A DNA stretch of 64,000 nt from Dactylosporangium siamense (GCF_016862795.1 NZ_BONQ01000021.1:1-64000), one strand, 5' to 3'. Numbered from the stretch's first letter, positions 9,203-18,596 are shown. A program made the numbers and translations. Notes: a model not told the origin generated them from the sequence alone.

Positions 9203-9227
9203 TGAAACGTTTCATTAAAACGTTTCA
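9203..9227. promoter_or_regulatory. Tandem LacI-family operators upstream of the rhamnosidase
   Basis: TGAAACGTTTCA (9203-9214) is a perfect palindrome of the kind bound by LacI-type sugar regulators. A second copy with one change, TAAAACGTTTCA (9216-9227), lies 13 bases further on. They sit 24-48 bases upstream of the rhamnosidase ATG, so repression in the absence of an inducer sugar is likely. No lacI-like gene is present in the window. Confidence 0.7.
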
Positions 9228-9322
9228 TTGGGTGGTAGTGCACTGACTGTACGTAGACCCTGCTCAATAAGCAACGCCCTGTCCGGCGACGAACCGCAAG
9301 ATGAGGGGAGTGTGGAGGTGGG

Positions 9323-10135
9323 ATGCCGGGAAAGCTGCTCGTCATCGGTGGTGCGGAGAGCCATGACGCCGGTGATGACGCCATCCTCGAACGGTTCGTG
9401 CTGCTCGCGGGCGGCTCCGAGGCGCACCTCGTGGTGATCGCGACCGCGAGCGAGAGTCCCGCGCAGCGCGAAAAGGAATACGCCGAGGTCTTCCACCGCC
9501 TCGGTGCCGGCCGCGTCACCCCGTTGCGGCTCGAGGAGCGCGAGGACAGCAACAGCGATCTGGCCGTCTCCGCGATCGAGCGCGCCACCGGGGTCTTCTT
9601 CACCGGCGGTGACCAGCTGCGCATCACCACCGTCGTCGGCGGCTCCAAGGTCGACACGGCGCTGCACGCCCGGCTCGCCGAGGGCATGATCCTCGCCGGC
9701 ACCAGCGCCGGCGCCGCGATGATGTCCAGCACGATGATCCTCGGCGGCAGCATCGCGTCGGTGTCCACCGACAGCGTCCGCACCGGCCCCGGCATGGAGT
9801 TCCTGCCCGGCGTGCTCATCGACATGCACTTCGCCCAGCGCGGGCGGCTCAACCGGCTGCTCAGCGCCATCGCGATGTTCCCGCACGAGCTCGGGCTCGG
9901 CATCGACGAGAACACCGCGATCCTCGTCGACGGCGACGTGTTCGAGGTGCTCGGCGCCGGCACCGTCACCGTCATCGACGCCGGGCAGGCCCGCACGATC
10001 AGCGCCTCGCTGTCCGACGTCGGCGGGCCGATCGCGCTGTGCGGCGCCCAGCTGCACGTGCTCCCGGCGGGCTGGCGGTTCAACCTCACCGAGCGGGCGG
10101 CCATCAAGAGATCGGAACGAGACCATGCGCATTGA
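9323..10135 (+). CDS. cphB: Cyanophycinase
   Basis: A 270-residue cytosolic serine peptidase of family S51 that cuts cyanophycin (multi-Arg-poly-Asp) into beta-Asp-Arg dipeptides. The nucleophile elbow GTSAGAAMMS places the catalytic Ser at residue 128. FFTGGDQLRI at 92-101 is the other hallmark, and GLGIDENTA lies towards the C-terminus. Length is normal for the family. ATG 9323 follows the purine-rich GGAGGTGGG. The stop overlaps the start of cphA by 11 bases, so the two are translationally coupled: degradation and synthesis enzymes come from one transcript. Confidence 0.92.
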   Translation: MPGKLLVIGGAESHDAGDDAILERFVLLAGGSEAHLVVIATASESPAQREKEYAEVFHRLGAGRVTPLRLEEREDSNSDLAVSAIERATGVFFTGGDQLRITTVVGGSKVDTALHARLAEGMILAGTSAGAAMMSSTMILGGSIASVSTDSVRTGPGMEFLPGVLIDMHFAQRGRLNRLLSAIAMFPHELGLGIDENTAILVDGDVFEVLGAGTVTVIDAGQARTISASLSDVGGPIALCGAQLHVLPAGWRFNLTERAAIKRSERDHAH

Positions 10136-12815
10136 GAGCAGTCGCCGGCTGCGCGGACCGAACCGGTACGTCGCCCGCCCGGTCCAGGTCACCCGGGTCC
10201 TGCTCGACGGGCTGACCGGACGCGAGAGCAGCGACTACCCCGGCTTCACCGAACGGCTCGTGGCCGCGTTCCCCGGCCTCGCCGAGCACCACTGCGCCTT
10301 CGGCGAGCCCGGCGGCTTTCTCAAGCGGCTCGTCGGCGGCACGTACTTCGGGCACACCGCCGAACACGTCGCCATCGAGCTGTCCCAGCGCATCGGCCGC
10401 CACGTCAACTTCGGCCGCACGGAGGGCACCGGCGTGCCCGGCGAATACGACGTCGTCACCGAGTGCCCGCTCGACGAGCCGCCGGACTCCCGCCTCGCCG
10501 AGTCGCTGTTGTCCCTGGCGATCACTGGTGTGCTGGCGGCGCTGCACGGCGAACCGGTGCACTGCGAGGACGAGCTCGCGGTCCTGCGCGGCACCTATGA
10601 GCGGGAGAAGAGCGGACCGAGCACGGCGGCCATCGCCGACGCCGCCCGCGAGCGCGGCATCCCGGTCGAGCGGGTCGGCGAGCTCAGCCTGCTGCGCCTC
10701 GGCTACGGCCGGCACCGCAGACTCGTGTGGGCCGCGCTCACCGACCAGACCTCCGCCATCGGTGTCGACATCGCCTCCGACAAGGAGCTCACCCGGCGCC
10801 TCCTCGACGAGGCCGGCGTCCCCGTGCCCAGCGGCGGCGCGGCGACCTCCCTCGCCGAGGCCCTGGCCCTGTTCGGCGAGCTCGGCCCGCCCGTCGTCGT
10901 CAAACCGCGGCAGGGCCGCCAGGGGATGCACGTGTTTCTCGGCGTCGACACCCCCGACGCGCTGCGCGCCGCGTTCGAGGCCGCCACCGCCGGCGGGGAC
11001 GACGCCGTCGTCGAACGCGAGCTGGCCGGCCGCGACTACCGGGTGCTCGTGGTCGGCGGCCAGGTCGTCGCCGCCGCCGAACGGGTCGCCGCGCACGTCG
11101 TCGGCGACGGCACCACCGACGTGGCCGGCCTGATCGCCCGGGCCAACGAGGACCCGCGCCGTGGCGTGGGCCACGCCCGCGCGCTGACCCGGCTCACCGT
11201 CGACGACGTCGCGCGCACCCTGCTGCTGCGCCAGGGCCTCGACGTCGACGCCGTCCCCGCCGGCGGCCAGGTGGTGCGGCTGCGCGAGAACGCCAACCTC
11301 TCCACCGGCGGCACCAGCGTCGACGTCACCGACCGTGTCCACCCGTCGGTCGCCGACCTGTGCCGGCGGGTCGCCGCGATCGTCGGCCTCGACATCGCCG
11401 GGCTCGACCTGCGCCTGCCGTCGATCGCCGAGCCGCTGCCCCCGACCGGGCTCGCCACCGGCGGCGGGGTCATCGAGGTCAACGCCGCCCCCGGGCTGCG
11501 CATGCACCTCGACCCGAGCGACGGCACCGCCCGCGACGTCGGCGCGGCGGTCGTGGAGGCGCTGTATCCGGCCGGCACCCCGTCGCGGATCCCGATCGTC
11601 GCGGTCACCGGCACCAACGGCAAGACCACCGTCGCCCGCCTCACCGCGCACCTGCTCGACGGCGCCGGCCTGCGGGTCGGCGTCACCACCACCGACGGCG
11701 TCGCCATCGGCGGCCGGGTCGTCCAGCGCGCCGACGCCACCGGGCCGCGCTCGGCCCGCGTCGTGCTCAGCGACCCCACGGTCGACGCCGCGGTGCTCGA
11801 GACCGCCCGCGGCGGCCTGCTCCGCCAGGGACTCGGCTACGACTGGAGCGACGTCGGGATCATCACCAACCTGACCGGTGACCACCTCGGCCAGGACGGC
11901 ATCGAGAACGTCGAGGACCTGGTCGCCCTCAAGTGCCTCATCGGCGAACGCGTCCGCGAGGGCGGCGCCGTCGTCCTCAACGCCGACGACCCGCGCAGCC
12001 GCGGTCTCGCCGCCAACCCGGACGGCCGGTTCGCCAAGCGCGAGATCATCTGGTGCAGCCTCGACCCCCGCAACCCGCTCATCCGGCGGCACTGGGACAC
12101 GGGCGGCCGGGCGTACCTGCTCGCCGACGGCTGGCTCGTCGAGCTCGCCGACCGGCGCTGGATCCCGCTGCTCGCCGTGCACGAGCTCGGCGGCGGCTTC
12201 GGCGGCGCCGCCCGGCACCTGGTCGCCAACGCCCTCGCCGCGACCGCCGCCGCCCGCGTCCTCGGCGTCGCCACCGCCCGCGTCGCCGAACGCCTCCGCA
12301 GCTTCACGGACAACCCGGACGACAATCCGGGTAGGGGCATGCTGCTGCGCCTCGGCGGGACCGACATCCTCGTCGACTACGCGCACAACCCCGCCGCCAT
12401 CGGCGCCGTCGGGGACCTCGTCGAACGCCTCTGGGGCGCGGCCCGGGCCGTCGCCGCCGTCACCCTGCCCGGCGACCGGCGCGACGACCTGCTGCGCGAG
12501 TCCGCCCGCGAGATCGCCCTGCGCTTCGACCGGGTCGTCCTGTACGAGGACAGCGACCGCCGGGGCCGCTCACCCGGCGAGGTGCCGGCCCTCCTGCACG
12601 AGGAACTTCTCTCCACCTCCCCGTCGGCGGCCTGCGCCGTGGTGCGCACCGTCGACGAGGCCGTGCCCGCCGCCCTGGCCATGGCCCGCCCCGGCGACGT
12701 GGTGCTGCTGCTGTACGAGAAGATCGAGCCGGTCCTGGCCCTGCTGCACACCCTCGGCGCCGAGGTCGTCCCCGATCAACGCGTGTCGTTTCCGCTCATC
12801 GGGGCAACTGTATGA
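10125..12815 (+). CDS. cphA: Cyanophycin synthetase
   Basis: An 896-residue ATP-dependent ligase that builds cyanophycin, a nitrogen and carbon reserve, by alternately adding Asp and Arg. Residues 1-160 are the N-terminal domain (PGFTERLV, FGHTAEHVAIEL). An ATP-grasp domain follows at about 200-470, with PVVVKPRQGRQGMHVFL, the metal-binding VIEVNAAPG, and HLDPSDGTARDV. A Mur-ligase-like domain with GTNGKTTVARL near residue 495 and DYAHNPAAIGAV near 750 completes it. Length is as expected for CphA. The next gene, a kinase, begins one base after the stop. Confidence 0.95.
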   Translation: MRIESSRRLRGPNRYVARPVQVTRVLLDGLTGRESSDYPGFTERLVAAFPGLAEHHCAFGEPGGFLKRLVGGTYFGHTAEHVAIELSQRIGRHVNFGRTEGTGVPGEYDVVTECPLDEPPDSRLAESLLSLAITGVLAALHGEPVHCEDELAVLRGTYEREKSGPSTAAIADAARERGIPVERVGELSLLRLGYGRHRRLVWAALTDQTSAIGVDIASDKELTRRLLDEAGVPVPSGGAATSLAEALALFGELGPPVVVKPRQGRQGMHVFLGVDTPDALRAAFEAATAGGDDAVVERELAGRDYRVLVVGGQVVAAAERVAAHVVGDGTTDVAGLIARANEDPRRGVGHARALTRLTVDDVARTLLLRQGLDVDAVPAGGQVVRLRENANLSTGGTSVDVTDRVHPSVADLCRRVAAIVGLDIAGLDLRLPSIAEPLPPTGLATGGGVIEVNAAPGLRMHLDPSDGTARDVGAAVVEALYPAGTPSRIPIVAVTGTNGKTTVARLTAHLLDGAGLRVGVTTTDGVAIGGRVVQRADATGPRSARVVLSDPTVDAAVLETARGGLLRQGLGYDWSDVGIITNLTGDHLGQDGIENVEDLVALKCLIGERVREGGAVVLNADDPRSRGLAANPDGRFAKREIIWCSLDPRNPLIRRHWDTGGRAYLLADGWLVELADRRWIPLLAVHELGGGFGGAARHLVANALAATAAARVLGVATARVAERLRSFTDNPDDNPGRGMLLRLGGTDILVDYAHNPAAIGAVGDLVERLWGAARAVAAVTLPGDRRDDLLRESAREIALRFDRVVLYEDSDRRGRSPGEVPALLHEELLSTSPSAACAVVRTVDEAVPAALAMARPGDVVLLLYEKIEPVLALLHTLGAEVVPDQRVSFPLIGATV

Positions 12816-12816
12816 G

Positions 12817-13980
12817 ATGGAGCGTTACCGGCTGATCGAGCAACTCGGCGTGGGCGGCATGTCCGTCGTCTGGCGCGCCCACGACGAGGTGCTGGGCCGC
12901 CCCGTCGCCGTCAAGCAGCTCGCGGCCGCCGCCGACCCGCGGTCCCACCGCCGCATCCAGGCCGAGGCCCGCGCCGCGGCCCGGCTCAGCCACCCCCACA
13001 TCGCCGCCGTCTTCGACTTCGGCCACACCGCCGGCGGTGCGCCGTTCGTCGTCATGGAGTTGGTCGAGGGCGAGTCCCTCGAGGAGCGGATGATCCGGTC
13101 CGGCGGACCGCTGCAGGTCACCGAGGCGCTGCGGATCGCGGCCCAGCTCGGCTCCGCGCTTGCCGCCGTGCACGCCCGCGGCCTCGTGCACCACGACGTC
13201 AAACCCGCCAACGTCATGCTGACCACCGACGGGGCGAAGCTCGTCGACTTCGGCATCTCCGCGATCGCCGGCGACGACACCGACCAGCTGCTCGGCACGC
13301 CGGCCTACCTCGCGCCGGAGCGCATCCGCGGCATCCCGCCCTCGGCCGCCACCGACGTGTACGCGCTCGGCGTCGTCCTCTACCGGATGCTCGCCGGCGC
13401 GCTGCCGTGGCCGGGCACCACCACCGAGGAGCTGCTGCACGCCCACCGGAAGCTGGCCCCGGCGCCGCTGCCCGCGCCCGTGTCGGCGGCGCTGCCCGAG
13501 GGGGTGGCCGACGCGCTGCGGCGCTGCCTCGCCAAGGCGCCCGGGAACCGGCCCTCGGCCGCGGACCTGGCGACAGTGTTCACCACCCTGCCCGCCACCC
13601 GGCGGATCGCCGTGCGGCCCGGGTCCGCGGCGCGGCTGCTCCATGACATCACCCTCGGCGGGTCGGTCAAGCGGCGGGGAACCGTCGCCGCGGCGGCGGT
13701 CCTCGTGCTCGGGCTGGGTGCCGCGGGTGCCGCCGCGCAGGATCGGGACCCGGTCGCCGCGTGGACCCCGGCCTCGACGCCCGCCTCGACGCCCGCCGGC
13801 CCGCAGACCGTGACCGACCCTACGAGCCCACCTACCGGCCCCGCCACGCATGCGGTCTCGGCACCGGCCGCCGACCCGGCCGGGGGAGCCGCCGCCGGAG
13901 GCCCCGGTGGAGGCCCCGGTGGTCCCGGAGGCCCGAAAGATGGCAAGGGTAAAGGCAAGAGCAAGAAAAGTGGTGGCTGA
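12817..13980 (+). CDS. Membrane Ser/Thr protein kinase (PknB type)
   Basis: A 387-residue protein. The kinase domain (about 4-265) has a Gly-rich loop LGVGGMSVVW, the ATP Lys in VAVKQL (about 33), the catalytic loop HHDVKPANVM (Asp about 127; the usual HRD reads HHD), DFGIS (about 143) and GTPAYLAPE. One membrane span lies at about 288-307. The short outer part is rich in Pro, Thr and Ala, then Gly, and ends in a Lys/Gly tail; no PASTA repeat is present. ATG 12817 starts one base after the cphA stop, so it shares a transcript with the cyanophycin genes. The FHA protein that follows is a plausible phosphorylation partner. Confidence 0.9.
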   Translation: MERYRLIEQLGVGGMSVVWRAHDEVLGRPVAVKQLAAAADPRSHRRIQAEARAAARLSHPHIAAVFDFGHTAGGAPFVVMELVEGESLEERMIRSGGPLQVTEALRIAAQLGSALAAVHARGLVHHDVKPANVMLTTDGAKLVDFGISAIAGDDTDQLLGTPAYLAPERIRGIPPSAATDVYALGVVLYRMLAGALPWPGTTTEELLHAHRKLAPAPLPAPVSAALPEGVADALRRCLAKAPGNRPSAADLATVFTTLPATRRIAVRPGSAARLLHDITLGGSVKRRGTVAAAAVLVLGLGAAGAAAQDRDPVAAWTPASTPASTPAGPQTVTDPTSPPTGPATHAVSAPAADPAGGAAAGGPGGGPGGPGGPKDGKGKGKSKKSGG

Positions 13981-14078
13981 ACCTTTTCGTTGCTTATGGC
14001 GTGCAACCTTCCCGACTGGTACACAAGTCTGATCTCGGTGATGCCCTATGGTGTCCGGGTCGAGGGATCGGAGGGGCC

Positions 14079-15602
14079 GTGCGGTTCGAAGTCAGCCGGG
14101 TCATGGACACCATCGAGCAGCGGCTGACGACGGACGTCACCCTGGCCCAGGCCGTGGTCGACCTGGCCGACGTCGCCCGGTTCGTGGCCCTCGACGGTGG
14201 CCGCCCGATCAACCTGCTCCGCCTCGGCATGGTCGTGGACGCGCTCAGCCGGTACCTCATCGACGCCGGCGCGATGCTGTATCCCGTGGTCGGCCGGGAG
14301 GCCCTCTCGGAGGCGGCGCTCACGTCGAAGGAGCGCATGGTCCTCGGCCGGTGGGCCGACGACGGCCTCATCGAGGTCACGCCGGTCGTCGCGGACCGGC
14401 CCGTCGAGATCGCCGACTTCACCGGCCTGCCGCTGATCGTGGTGCGGGACCAGCCGCAGTTCGCCGCGCGCTTCCCGTGGCTCGTCGACAGCCCCGAGCG
14501 GGTCCTGCGCCTCACACCCCGCGCGGGCGGCGCCGTCCTGACCCCCGGCGGCGAGCCGACCCCGCCGAAGGACGGCAAGGAACGCCTGGTCGTGAAGGGC
14601 ACCGCGACCCTGCCGATCATCCCGCTCGAACCCGCCGACGCCGACGCTCCCGCCACGGAGGCTCCAGAGCCCGCCGCTGCCGACGCGGCCGCTCCCACAT
14701 CGGGCTCCGCGGCGTCTTCCACCTCCGGCGCTGCCGACTCCTCGTCCACCTCCTCGCCTTCCCCTGCCTCGGCGGACATTTCCGAAATTTCGGACCCGTC
14801 GGAAAAGGCCGAAACCGTGGCGGCGTCCAAGCCGTCGCCTCGCCCTTCTCCGACCGCGTCCAAGCCGGCCACCCCCGCCGCCCCGGCCGCCGCGCCGCAG
14901 GGCGGGCGGCCCGACGGGGTGCAGACGTTCACCGCGCGGGGCTCGCAGCGGGCCGGACGCACCCGCGTGATGCGGCGGCGGTTCACCCGGGCGGACCCCA
15001 GCGGCGTCGGCTCGGCCCTGATGGCCCGCGAATGGCGCTGCAAGGAGCCCGACTGCCCCGCGTTCGGGCGTTTCCGGCGGATCGGCCAGCCGGTCCCGCG
15101 GATGCGCGCCGGCGTCCCCGCCTGCCCCCGGCACGGCGAGGCGCTCAAGGACGTCGGCCTGCGCCCGGCCGCGTTCGCCGTGTCCGTGGTCGTCGAGGAC
15201 CTGGCCCGCCGCCGGTTCGTGGTCGGCGTCGACCGCGCCATGGTCGTCGGCCGCGAGCCCGCCGACCCCGACGACATCGCCGTCGGTCAGTGGCTGCACG
15301 AGGCCGCGGCCGCCTGGATCGCCAAGGAACACCTGAAGCTGGAGGTCCGTGACGGCCGGCCGGTCGTCACCGACACGAGTGAGAACGGCACCCTGATCTG
15401 GAAACGTTCGGCCCCTGACATCAAGGAGGAGACCGAACGGATCTACCACAAGTCCTACCAGCTGACCGGCTGGGACTCCGTCGAGCTGTACACCGGCGTC
15501 GAACTGATCGTGGGCGATCACCGCCTGCAGACGATCGTCGGCTCCGAACCCGCCTCGGTCCTGCTCGACGCGCCGACGGTCGCGCTCCGACTGGTCGACT
15601 GA
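14079..15602 (+). CDS. Zinc-ribbon and FHA domain protein
   Basis: A 507-residue protein. Residues 1-150 form an alpha-helical domain I do not recognise (DVTLAQAVVDLADVARF, SRYLIDAGAMLYPV). A Ser/Ala/Pro-rich linker (about 180-285) follows. At about 320-355 there is a zinc-ribbon-like set, CKEPDCPAFG with CPRHGE downstream. The C-terminus is FHA-like, with GREP at about 389, an AKEHL patch and VVTDTSENGTLIW, so phosphothreonine binding is likely. A GTG at 14079 follows GGAGG at the right distance. An in-frame ATG at 14001 would add 26 unconserved-looking residues. Its place between a kinase and an Hsp70-like protein suggests a signalling adaptor. Confidence 0.7.
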   Translation: MRFEVSRVMDTIEQRLTTDVTLAQAVVDLADVARFVALDGGRPINLLRLGMVVDALSRYLIDAGAMLYPVVGREALSEAALTSKERMVLGRWADDGLIEVTPVVADRPVEIADFTGLPLIVVRDQPQFAARFPWLVDSPERVLRLTPRAGGAVLTPGGEPTPPKDGKERLVVKGTATLPIIPLEPADADAPATEAPEPAAADAAAPTSGSAASSTSGAADSSSTSSPSPASADISEISDPSEKAETVAASKPSPRPSPTASKPATPAAPAAAPQGGRPDGVQTFTARGSQRAGRTRVMRRRFTRADPSGVGSALMAREWRCKEPDCPAFGRFRRIGQPVPRMRAGVPACPRHGEALKDVGLRPAAFAVSVVVEDLARRRFVVGVDRAMVVGREPADPDDIAVGQWLHEAAAAWIAKEHLKLEVRDGRPVVTDTSENGTLIWKRSAPDIKEETERIYHKSYQLTGWDSVELYTGVELIVGDHRLQTIVGSEPASVLLDAPTVALRLVD

Positions 15603-15646
15603 GCGTGGCGCGCCGTTGAGAGGATCTCGCGGTGGTGCCGGGTCCG

Positions 15647-15659
15647 TATATTGGCGCTG
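15647..15659 (+). promoter_or_regulatory. Leaderless promoter of the Hsp70-like gene
   Basis: TATATT (15647-15652), six bases, then GTG at 15659. This is a strong TANNNT box in a GC-rich setting with no ribosome site, and it decides the start over the GTG at 15632. Confidence 0.6.
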
Positions 15660-17797
15660 TGGACGCGCGAGGTTACCGGCTAGGCATCGACTTCGGCACC
15701 TCGAACACCGCGGCGATGCTGGCCTGGCCTGACGGCCATGTCCGCCCACTGCTCTTCGACGGGTCGCCGACACTTCCATCGTCGGTCTATGCCGACCCGC
15801 AGGCGGGCCTGCTCGTCGGGCGTGACGCGGTGCACGCCGCCCGGGTCAGCCCGGAGCGGTTCGAACCCAACCCCAAGCGCCGCATCGACGAGCCCGCCGT
15901 CCTGCTCGGCGACCACGAGGTCGCGACCGTCGACCTGTTCGCGGCCGTGCTCGGCCGGGTCAACGGCGAGGCGCAGCGGGTCGCCGGCGGCCGGATCGGC
16001 CAGGTCACCATCACCTGCCCCGCGGCCTGGGCACACACCCGGCGCGGGGTCCTCCTCGCCGCCGCCGAACGCGCCGGCCTCGGGACCGTGAGCCTGGTGC
16101 CCGAGCCGGTCGCCGCCGCCGAGGTGTTCCGGACCCTGGAAGGCACCGACAGTCGCCCCGGCTCGGCCTTCGTCGTGTACGACCTGGGCGCCGGCACCTT
16201 CGACGCCTCCGTCGTCCGCCACGGCCCGGGCACCTTCGAGGTGCTGGCCGCGGAGGGCCTCAGCACCAGCGGCGGCCTCGACATCGACGCCGCGATCGTC
16301 GGGTATCTCGGCGCGAGCCAGTCCTCCCGCGACCCCGCCTCCTGGAACCGGCTCGTCCACCCGACGACCAGCGCCGAGCGCCGCGCCAACCGGCTGCTCT
16401 GGGACGACGTCCGCGCCGCCAAGGAGATGCTGTCCCGCACCTCCTCGACGATGATCCACATCCCGATGTACGACGAGGACGTCCCTCTCGGCCGCGACCA
16501 GTTCGAGCAGCTGGCCCGCCCGATCCTGGCCGCGACGGTCACCGCGACCCGGGCGGCCATCGCCGCGGCCCGGCTCACCCCGGCCGACATCGCCGGTGTG
16601 TTCCTCGTCGGCGGCGGCAGCCGGATCCCGCTCGTCGCGACGCTGCTGCACCAGGCCCTCGGCAAGGCGCCGACCGCGGTCGAGCAGCCCGAGATGGTCG
16701 TGGCGCAGGGCAGCCTCGGCGCGCCCACCCAGCCCGGTCCCGCCGGGCAGGTGGCGCCCCCGGTCTCGGGCCCGCCCGTTTCGAGTGTGCCGGTGTCGGG
16801 CCCGGTCTTCCCGACGTCGGCACCACCGGCGTCGACACCGAGGACGGTCTCCGGCTCGGTCTCCATGCCGGTCTCCGGAGTGCCCGCCTCGGCGGCGCCC
16901 GCCTCGGGGATTCCGGCTTCGGGGATTCCCGCTTCGGGGGTGCCGGTCTCGGGTGTGCCGATGTCGGCGGCCCCGGTGTCACCCGGGTTCTCCGCGGATC
17001 CGGTCTCCGGTCAGCCGTCGTCGCAGTTCGCGCAGGACGCCGGCTACACCCCGCCGTCCGGCTACGCCGCCGCCCCGTCCGGCTACGCCACCGCGCCGGC
17101 CCCGGCGCCGCAGTCGCCCGCCCAGCAGTTCCCGGCCGCGCCGCAGCCGGCGGGCTACCCGCCGCAGGCCGCGCACCCCACGCCCGGCCCGTCGTCGCCC
17201 GCGTCCCCGCCGCCCCCTGGCCGGGCGTCCGTGCCGCCGGCCACGTACGGCGCCGCACCCGGCCCTCAGGCGACCTCGCCGGCAGCGGGCGGGCAGCGCC
17301 GCACCGGGGTCCTCGCCGCGGTCGCCGTGGTCCTGCTCCTGGTCGTCGGCCTGGGCATCTACGGGCTGACCAAGCTCGGCGGCGACGACAACGGCGGCAA
17401 CGACAACTCCGCGAGCCAGACCCAGGACCCGGACGGCGCCGGCGAGACCACCGGCGACGCCGAGACCAGCGAGCCGGCCGTCCCGGTCGACGTCGAGCGG
17501 GACAGCAGCAACTGGAGCACCACCGCCAAGGAGTACGAGGGCTACGAGGGCAAGCTGGTCGCCTACACGTGCCCGAAGAACGGCAAGGCGGCCGACGTCT
17601 GGGGCAACGGGCCCTACACGACCGACTCGTCGGTCTGCACCGCCGCCGTGCACGCGGGCTACATCAACCTCGACACCGGCGGCCGGGTCGTCATCCAGAT
17701 CCGCAAGGGCTCCGACAAGTACGAGGGCAGCACCCAGTTCGACATCACGACGAAGAGCTGGGACGCCTACGAGTGGGAGTTCACGATCGCCGGCTAG
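15659..17797 (+). CDS. Hsp70-like ATPase with membrane span and LCCL-type outer domain
   Basis: A 712-residue protein. Residues 5-350 are a DnaK-type nucleotide-binding domain: LGIDFGTSNTAAML, PEPVAAAEV, YDLGAGTFDASV and VFLVGGGSRIPLV. No DnaK substrate-binding domain follows. Instead there is a long Pro/Ser-rich stretch (about 358-545) with PVSG-x-P repeats and GYAAAPSGYA units. A single membrane span lies at about 549-571. The outer domain (about 595-712) has YTCPKNGKAADVWGNG, YTTDSSVCTAAVHAG, then GGRVVIQIRKG, which looks like an LCCL domain. An inside ATPase joined to an outside binding domain suggests a transmembrane sensor. It ends 4 bases from the convergent next gene. Confidence 0.8.
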   Translation: MDARGYRLGIDFGTSNTAAMLAWPDGHVRPLLFDGSPTLPSSVYADPQAGLLVGRDAVHAARVSPERFEPNPKRRIDEPAVLLGDHEVATVDLFAAVLGRVNGEAQRVAGGRIGQVTITCPAAWAHTRRGVLLAAAERAGLGTVSLVPEPVAAAEVFRTLEGTDSRPGSAFVVYDLGAGTFDASVVRHGPGTFEVLAAEGLSTSGGLDIDAAIVGYLGASQSSRDPASWNRLVHPTTSAERRANRLLWDDVRAAKEMLSRTSSTMIHIPMYDEDVPLGRDQFEQLARPILAATVTATRAAIAAARLTPADIAGVFLVGGGSRIPLVATLLHQALGKAPTAVEQPEMVVAQGSLGAPTQPGPAGQVAPPVSGPPVSSVPVSGPVFPTSAPPASTPRTVSGSVSMPVSGVPASAAPASGIPASGIPASGVPVSGVPMSAAPVSPGFSADPVSGQPSSQFAQDAGYTPPSGYAAAPSGYATAPAPAPQSPAQQFPAAPQPAGYPPQAAHPTPGPSSPASPPPPGRASVPPATYGAAPGPQATSPAAGGQRRTGVLAAVAVVLLLVVGLGIYGLTKLGGDDNGGNDNSASQTQDPDGAGETTGDAETSEPAVPVDVERDSSNWSTTAKEYEGYEGKLVAYTCPKNGKAADVWGNGPYTTDSSVCTAAVHAGYINLDTGGRVVIQIRKGSDKYEGSTQFDITTKSWDAYEWEFTIAG

Positions 17798-17801
17798 GCC
17801 G

Positions 17802-18596
17802 TCAGCGCAGGGCCCTGATCGCGGTCAGGGTCGTGTGCACGTTGAACTGCACGCCGTCGTCGCTCTCCCAGCCGCCGTCGCTGCGCTGCGTCTCGCTGAG
17901 GCGCTTGCGGGCGGCGGTGAGCAGCAGGTCGTCCGATGACATGCGGACCCGCCGCAGCGCCGCGAACAGCGACGCCGTGTCCGCCGGGGTCATCCGCGGC
18001 ACCCGGTCGGCGAGCGCGACCTGGATCTGCGCCGACTCGTAGAACCAGCCCAGGTGAAACAGCACGGCGCAGCCGAGCCAGCCCGCGACCAGGAACGACG
18101 GCCAGCTGCCGTCGGGGCGCATCGACGCCCGGAACGCCTCGGCGGCGCGGGCGACCCGGGTCGCGTGCTGGTCGTCGCCGTTGTTGGGACCGCCGACGAC
18201 CATCCAGTAGGCGGCGTTGGTGGTCAGGTACAGCTTCGCCTCGTCGTCACCGGGCTGCGCCCACGGCGGGGCGATCCCCGCCAGGGAGGCGTCCTCTTCC
18301 CACATGCCGTCGGGGCGCTGGCTGCGGCCCAGCCACGCCAGGGCCCGGCGGGCCGCGGGCCGGTCGATCGCGCCGAGGTCGTCGAGCTCGCTCAGCCGGA
18401 AACAGGTCGCGTCGACGGAGGCCACGTCGGCACCCCAGAGCGCCGGCCAGCCGCCGTCGGGCGACTGGCCGATCTCGGCCTTCTCCAGCACGTCCGCCGG
18501 TGGGAACTGGCCCGTGCGCAGCCAGGCGAGGCGGGCGCGATCCACGGCGTCGCCGTGTGCGACGACGTAGCCGATCGCGGCATCAAGGTCGACCAT
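17802..18596 (-). CDS. Squalene cyclase/prenyltransferase-fold protein, function unknown
   Basis: A 264-residue protein made of alpha-barrel repeats. Four QW-like motifs are visible: QSPDGGWPALWG, QRPDGMWEE, MRPDGSWPSF and QRSDGGWESDDG. No cyclase DxDD or complete prenyltransferase zinc site is evident, so an enzyme activity cannot be assigned. ATG 18596 is preceded by TAGCGT with 7 bases between, suggesting a leaderless transcript. It lies 42 bases downstream of moeZ on the same strand. Confidence 0.7.
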   Translation of the reverse strand: MVDLDAAIGYVVAHGDAVDRARLAWLRTGQFPPADVLEKAEIGQSPDGGWPALWGADVASVDATCFRLSELDDLGAIDRPAARRALAWLGRSQRPDGMWEEDASLAGIAPPWAQPGDDEAKLYLTTNAAYWMVVGGPNNGDDQHATRVARAAEAFRASMRPDGSWPSFLVAGWLGCAVLFHLGWFYESAQIQVALADRVPRMTPADTASLFAALRRVRMSSDDLLLTAARKRLSETQRSDGGWESDDGVQFNVHTTLTAIRALR

